Of a stretch of 64,000 nt of DNA, positions 61,337-64,000 are shown one piece after another. Below the pieces are notes generated by a model, which saw only the letters and a program-made list of their open reading frames with translations, had not been told where the DNA came from and did no database searches. The position numbers and the translations under genes were made by a program. Every line of letters starts with the position of its first letter. Position 1 is the stretch's first letter. The DNA is from S139-23 sp047639315 (GTDB taxonomy: Bacteria > Planctomycetota > GCA-002687715 > DRQF01), in contig JBLINQ010000008.1 of assembly GCA_047639315.1 (NCBI GenBank), positions 1-64,000 of the forward strand, written 5' to 3'.

Positions 61337-62237
61337 CGGGATCATCCACGATGCGGCTGGATCCTTGGACATCGATCACATTTTCATCCATCAACTCTTG
61401 CGGAGCGGCATCGAAACTCTCTTGTTGATTGGGCTGCTGAAAAGGACTTTGGTCGTCAGCTCCGACGCCTTGGCCAAACTTGAAGAATCCTGATGAGAGG
61501 CCCAGGCCTTCTCGCGCTTCTACCATCAGTCTTTCCTTCAGAGTGGCAATGATAAAGTAGATGCCAATGAAGGGCGTGATCCACCATTGTTGACCCGGAG
61601 CAAATACCGGCAACACGATGAGGCCGAGCGCAAAGTAGAGGCCTATTTTGCAAGACGTCCTGGTCCCTTGAAGCCGCCCGAGGCGAGCGCTGAGAAGAGC
61701 CCGAAGAACGCGACCCCCGTCACAGGGGAAACACGGGATCAAGTTGAGGAAGCTCAAGAGAATGTTGAGCCCAAAGAAGACGATGAGAAGATCGTCGCTT
61801 CGGAGGAATGTCCGCCGATCCTCCAAGAAGAATACGATGCTCTCGAGGCTGATTTCGTTCGTTCGCCCCAAAGCCGCGATCACGATGAAGGTGATCCCTG
61901 CCAAGAGTAGATTCATGGCTGGCCCGGCGACTGCAATCAGGCCTTCTTGTTTGGGATCCTTGAGTTCGCCGGCGATACGAGCCATGCCACCGAGGGGGGT
62001 GAGGATGACGTCAATCACCCGAACATTAAGTTTCCGGGCAACAATGGCATGCCCGAGCTCATGTAGAATGACGGTGCCGAAAAGAATGAGAGGACCTAAG
62101 AGTCTGAGGCCGACGTCGAGTCCGGAGCCACCTGCAGACAGGGCAAGAAGGACCATCAATGCACCAAGAAAGATGAAGCTCCCGTGGATCTTCACCGCAA
62201 CGTCACCAACCGAAAAGAGCTCATAGCCGCTTCGCAT
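61326..62237 (-). CDS. Site-2 protease family membrane metallopeptidase (M50)
   Basis: 303 residues. The first zinc motif H-E-L-G-H is at His59-His63, and the second, NLIPCFPCDGGRVLRALL, supplies the Asp. Membrane helices lie at about 20-35, 45-60, 100-120 and in the C-terminal half. These enzymes cut membrane-embedded regulators. No PDZ or CBS domain is evident. The C-terminus is a Gln/Asp-rich tail. No anti-sigma-factor substrate is in the window. Confidence 0.87.
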   Translation of the reverse strand: MRSGYELFSVGDVAVKIHGSFIFLGALMVLLALSAGGSGLDVGLRLLGPLILFGTVILHELGHAIVARKLNVRVIDVILTPLGGMARIAGELKDPKQEGLIAVAGPAMNLLLAGITFIVIAALGRTNEISLESIVFFLEDRRTFLRSDDLLIVFFGLNILLSFLNLIPCFPCDGGRVLRALLSARLGRLQGTRTSCKIGLYFALGLIVLPVFAPGQQWWITPFIGIYFIIATLKERLMVEAREGLGLSSGFFKFGQGVGADDQSPFQQPNQQESFDAAPQELMDENVIDVQGSSRIVDDPDER

Positions 62238-62302
62238 GGGGACTGTTATAACACGATCACAGTCTAGTGCTACGGAACTGAAAAGAAGGACTTATAACTC
62301 CC

Positions 62303-62467
62303 ATGTACATGATTGGTCGATTCTTACAGATTGTGGGACTTGGAGTTACAGGCTTGGGTTGCCTTATTGCTTTCGATCAGTCGACAAGCGAAGGAACCAT
62401 GTGGGCATTCGCGATTTTCGGACTCGTGATTTTTGGCGTTGGGCGGCTGATTAGCCCCAAAGAATAA
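62303..62467 (+). CDS. Small membrane protein (54 residues)
   Basis: The frame from ATG 62303 to TAA 62467 encodes two hydrophobic helices (FLQIVGLGVTGLGCLIAF and MWAFAIFGLVIFGVGRLI) joined by a short hydrophilic loop. An AAGGA lies about 14 bases upstream. The regular two-helix hairpin and amphipathic ends favour a real gene; the function is unknown. Confidence 0.6.
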   Translation: MYMIGRFLQIVGLGVTGLGCLIAFDQSTSEGTMWAFAIFGLVIFGVGRLISPKE

Positions 62468-62502
62468 GTCGCTCGTGGGGCCGCGAATGGGGAATCTGGT
62501 GG

Positions 62503-62522
62503 AATTCTCAGAACTGAGAATT
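62503..62522. terminator. Short hairpin between convergent genes
   Basis: AATTCTCAG/CTGAGAATT, a 9-bp perfect stem with an AA loop, between the small membrane protein and tmk. Low GC and no long T-run make it weak. Confidence 0.5.
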
Positions 62523-62544
62523 TGATTAAAACGCTGGCCCGGAG

Positions 62545-63171
62545 CTAACTGGTTTCAAGTGCGGCCATGATTTCGGCGCTGAGTTCTTCGGCGGGCCGGG
62601 TGGCATCCAATGCCAAGATTCGGCCAGGGTAGTTTTCGATCAGCCTGGTGTAATTCGCCTTGACCCGCGACAACTTGGCATCATTCTCGAACACATCGAT
62701 CTGATCGCGGGTACTCGTGATTCGATGAAGTGCGACATCCACCGGGCATTCTAGGTAAACAGTCAGATCAGGAATCGGATAAGCCGCGTTGATCGTCGCG
62801 ACGAAGTCGAGCTCGTCGGACCCTTCCCCTTCATAGGCCAAAGACGAAAGCACGTAGCGCGCACAAACAACATGGCTGCCGTTAGACAGAACTTTCTGGA
62901 TGCCATCCTCTTGGTTCCAGAGATGGTCTTGGCGATCAGCGGCGAAAAGAAGAGCAAGTAAGTGGCGATCATGCTCCGCTGATCCAGAGGAAGTTTGTTC
63001 TCCGGAAAGCAATTGACGCAACAACTTGCCAATCGGACGATCGGTGGGTTCCCAGGTATGCTGGCATTTTTGACCACTCGACTGAAAATTCCGGACCAAA
63101 GCCTTCGATTGGGTCGAAGTGCCAGATCCATCAATTCCTTCAAAGACAATAAATTTGGCGCTACTCGTCAT
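62545..63171 (-). CDS. tmk: Thymidylate kinase
   Basis: 208 residues. The P-loop FEGIDGSGTSTQ, the DR[YH]-like WEPTDRPIG segment, and RYVLSSLAYEGEG are family marks. It phosphorylates dTMP to dTDP. The start overlaps the ABC transporter end by 11 bases. Confidence 0.92.
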   Translation of the reverse strand: MTSSAKFIVFEGIDGSGTSTQSKALVRNFQSSGQKCQHTWEPTDRPIGKLLRQLLSGEQTSSGSAEHDRHLLALLFAADRQDHLWNQEDGIQKVLSNGSHVVCARYVLSSLAYEGEGSDELDFVATINAAYPIPDLTVYLECPVDVALHRITSTRDQIDVFENDAKLSRVKANYTRLIENYPGRILALDATRPAEELSAEIMAALETS

Positions 63172-64000
63172 TGGCTCGTGTCGTCGTTTCTATTTCGTCC
63201 TGACTCCGGTATTGGAGCTCGTAGAGCCTGCGATAAAGACCGCCTTGACTCAAGAGTTCCTCATGAGTCCCTTGTTCATGAATCTCACCGTGATGCATGA
63301 CGATGATACGGTCTGCCTTCTTGATGGTCGAGAGACGATGGGCAATCACAATGACCGTCCGCTTCTCCATGAGGCGCTCGAGTGCCAATTGGATCAAGTG
63401 CTCAGTTTCGGTGTCAATGTTGGCCGTCGCTTCGTCCAGCACCAAAATGGGAGGATTGTGAACCAAGGTGCGTGCGAATGCGAGCAGTTGTTTTTGCCCT
63501 AAGGAAAAAGTCGCTCCGCGTTCTTCGACTTCAAAATCGAGGCCACCATTCAACTTGCTTAAGAACTCAGTGGCATAAACTCGATTGATGGCGTCATGAA
63601 GAACTGCATCGCTGTATGACTCATCGCCAAGCCGCAGATTCTCGCGAATCGTATCGGCGAAGAGAAAGACTTCTTGCAAGACCACGCCAACAGATCGTCT
63701 GAGGTCGTGTTTGTCGAGTTCTCGTATGTCAACGCCACTCAATGTGACGGAGCCTGAGCTGATTTCATAGAACCGACTCAGGACGTTGATTAGCGAGCTC
63801 TTGCCAGCGCCGGTGGCTCCGACGATGGCGATCTTTTCGCCGCGTTTTGCGGAGAAGCTGATGCCGTGAAGAACCTCAGTCTCACCGTCATAGGAGAAAT
63901 GGACATCCTTGAATTCGATGTCACCGATCTCTCCGAGCTCAGCTATCTTCTTGGCCTCAGCCGGTGACTTGATCTCGTCATCGGTGTCGAGAAGGAGTGC
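63161..64000 (-). CDS. ABC exporter ATP-binding part (5' end outside window)
   Basis: The frame is open to the window edge; 279 codons are visible. Walker A GATGAGKSS, the Q-loop VGVVLQEVFLF, the signature FSLGQKQLLAFART (FSLGQ for LSGGQ), Walker B LVLDEATANID and the H-loop IAHRLSTI are all present. This is the nucleotide-binding domain of an exporter, usually fused to a membrane domain off the window (MsbA-like). The cargo is unknown. Confidence 0.9.
   Translation of the reverse strand, partial: ALLLDTDDEIKSPAEAKKIAELGEIGDIEFKDVHFSYDGETEVLHGISFSAKRGEKIAIVGATGAGKSSLINVLSRFYEISSGSVTLSGVDIRELDKHDLRRSVGVVLQEVFLFADTIRENLRLGDESYSDAVLHDAINRVYATEFLSKLNGGLDFEVEERGATFSLGQKQLLAFARTLVHNPPILVLDEATANIDTETEHLIQLALERLMEKRTVIVIAHRLSTIKKADRIIVMHHGEIHEQGTHEELLSQGGLYRRLYELQYRSQDEIETTTRANDE

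Noticed and set aside
1..64000. tRNA, rRNA, CRISPR array, insertion sequence or prophage
   Set aside because: No tRNA-like cloverleaf, spaced direct-repeat array, transposase or phage gene was recognised by reading; a covariance-model scan would be needed to exclude small RNAs.

Overview
The window is a gene-dense, moderate-GC bacterial chromosome segment with about 50 protein genes on both strands. No rRNA, tRNA, CRISPR array or insertion sequence was recognised. The gene content suggests a Gram-negative heterotroph, most likely an uncultured member of the Planctomycetota. The hints are a TonB-like membrane anchor fused to squalene/prenyltransferase-type repeats, a secreted protein beginning with an 'IVGDLNGVSNY' motif, a giant membrane sulfatase-fold protein, and many secreted or lipid-anchored proteins. 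This taxonomic call is inference.

Layout. 0-9 kb: end of an M14 carboxypeptidase, an acetyltransferase, a thioredoxin-like gene with an in-frame UGA, the repeat protein, an EAL/HDOD protein, an esterase and a HAD phosphatase. 9-19.4 kb: a fatty-acid oxidation block (AMP ligase, patatin, fadJ, fadI, adenosine deaminase, with fadE divergent). 19.4-26 kb: a SagB-like oxidoreductase, then a TonB receptor/YfiR/hybrid histidine kinase operon. 26-31.6 kb: a second UGA-containing secreted protein, then mutM, a lipoprotein, mogA and a DPP4-type peptidase. 31.7-33.7 kb: a decayed region with a multiply frameshifted gene facing a truncated response regulator. 33.8-38.5 kb: a secreted Ig-like protein and a RiPP cluster (two Cys-rich precursors, a DUF692/MNIO enzyme, a DUF2063 partner). 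38.7-51.3 kb: Lon, the sulfatase-fold protein, a MurL-MurD2 pair, and two secreted hydrolases. 51.4-64 kb: a third UGA-containing thioredoxin-like gene, a cyclophilin lipoprotein, a Ser/Thr kinase, a nuclease-fold/TIM-barrel fusion, a membrane methyltransferase operon, an MFS transporter, a site-2 protease, tmk and an ABC exporter end.

Most striking points. (1) Three separate genes have an in-frame TGA exactly where a redox Cys is expected (UGPC twice, CUGAGG once). Each carries a signal peptide and has a stem-loop just downstream. They look like an exported selenoprotein set, although many ordinary genes here end at TGA. (2) The RiPP cluster resembles bufferin-type copper-binding peptide loci. 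Its precursors, however, carry twin-arginine leaders ending in a lipobox-like Cys, followed by two or four copies of a 13-residue C-x3-N-x-C-x-G-x-G-G-C unit. (3) MurL/MurD2 indicates the alternative route to D-Glu in peptidoglycan.
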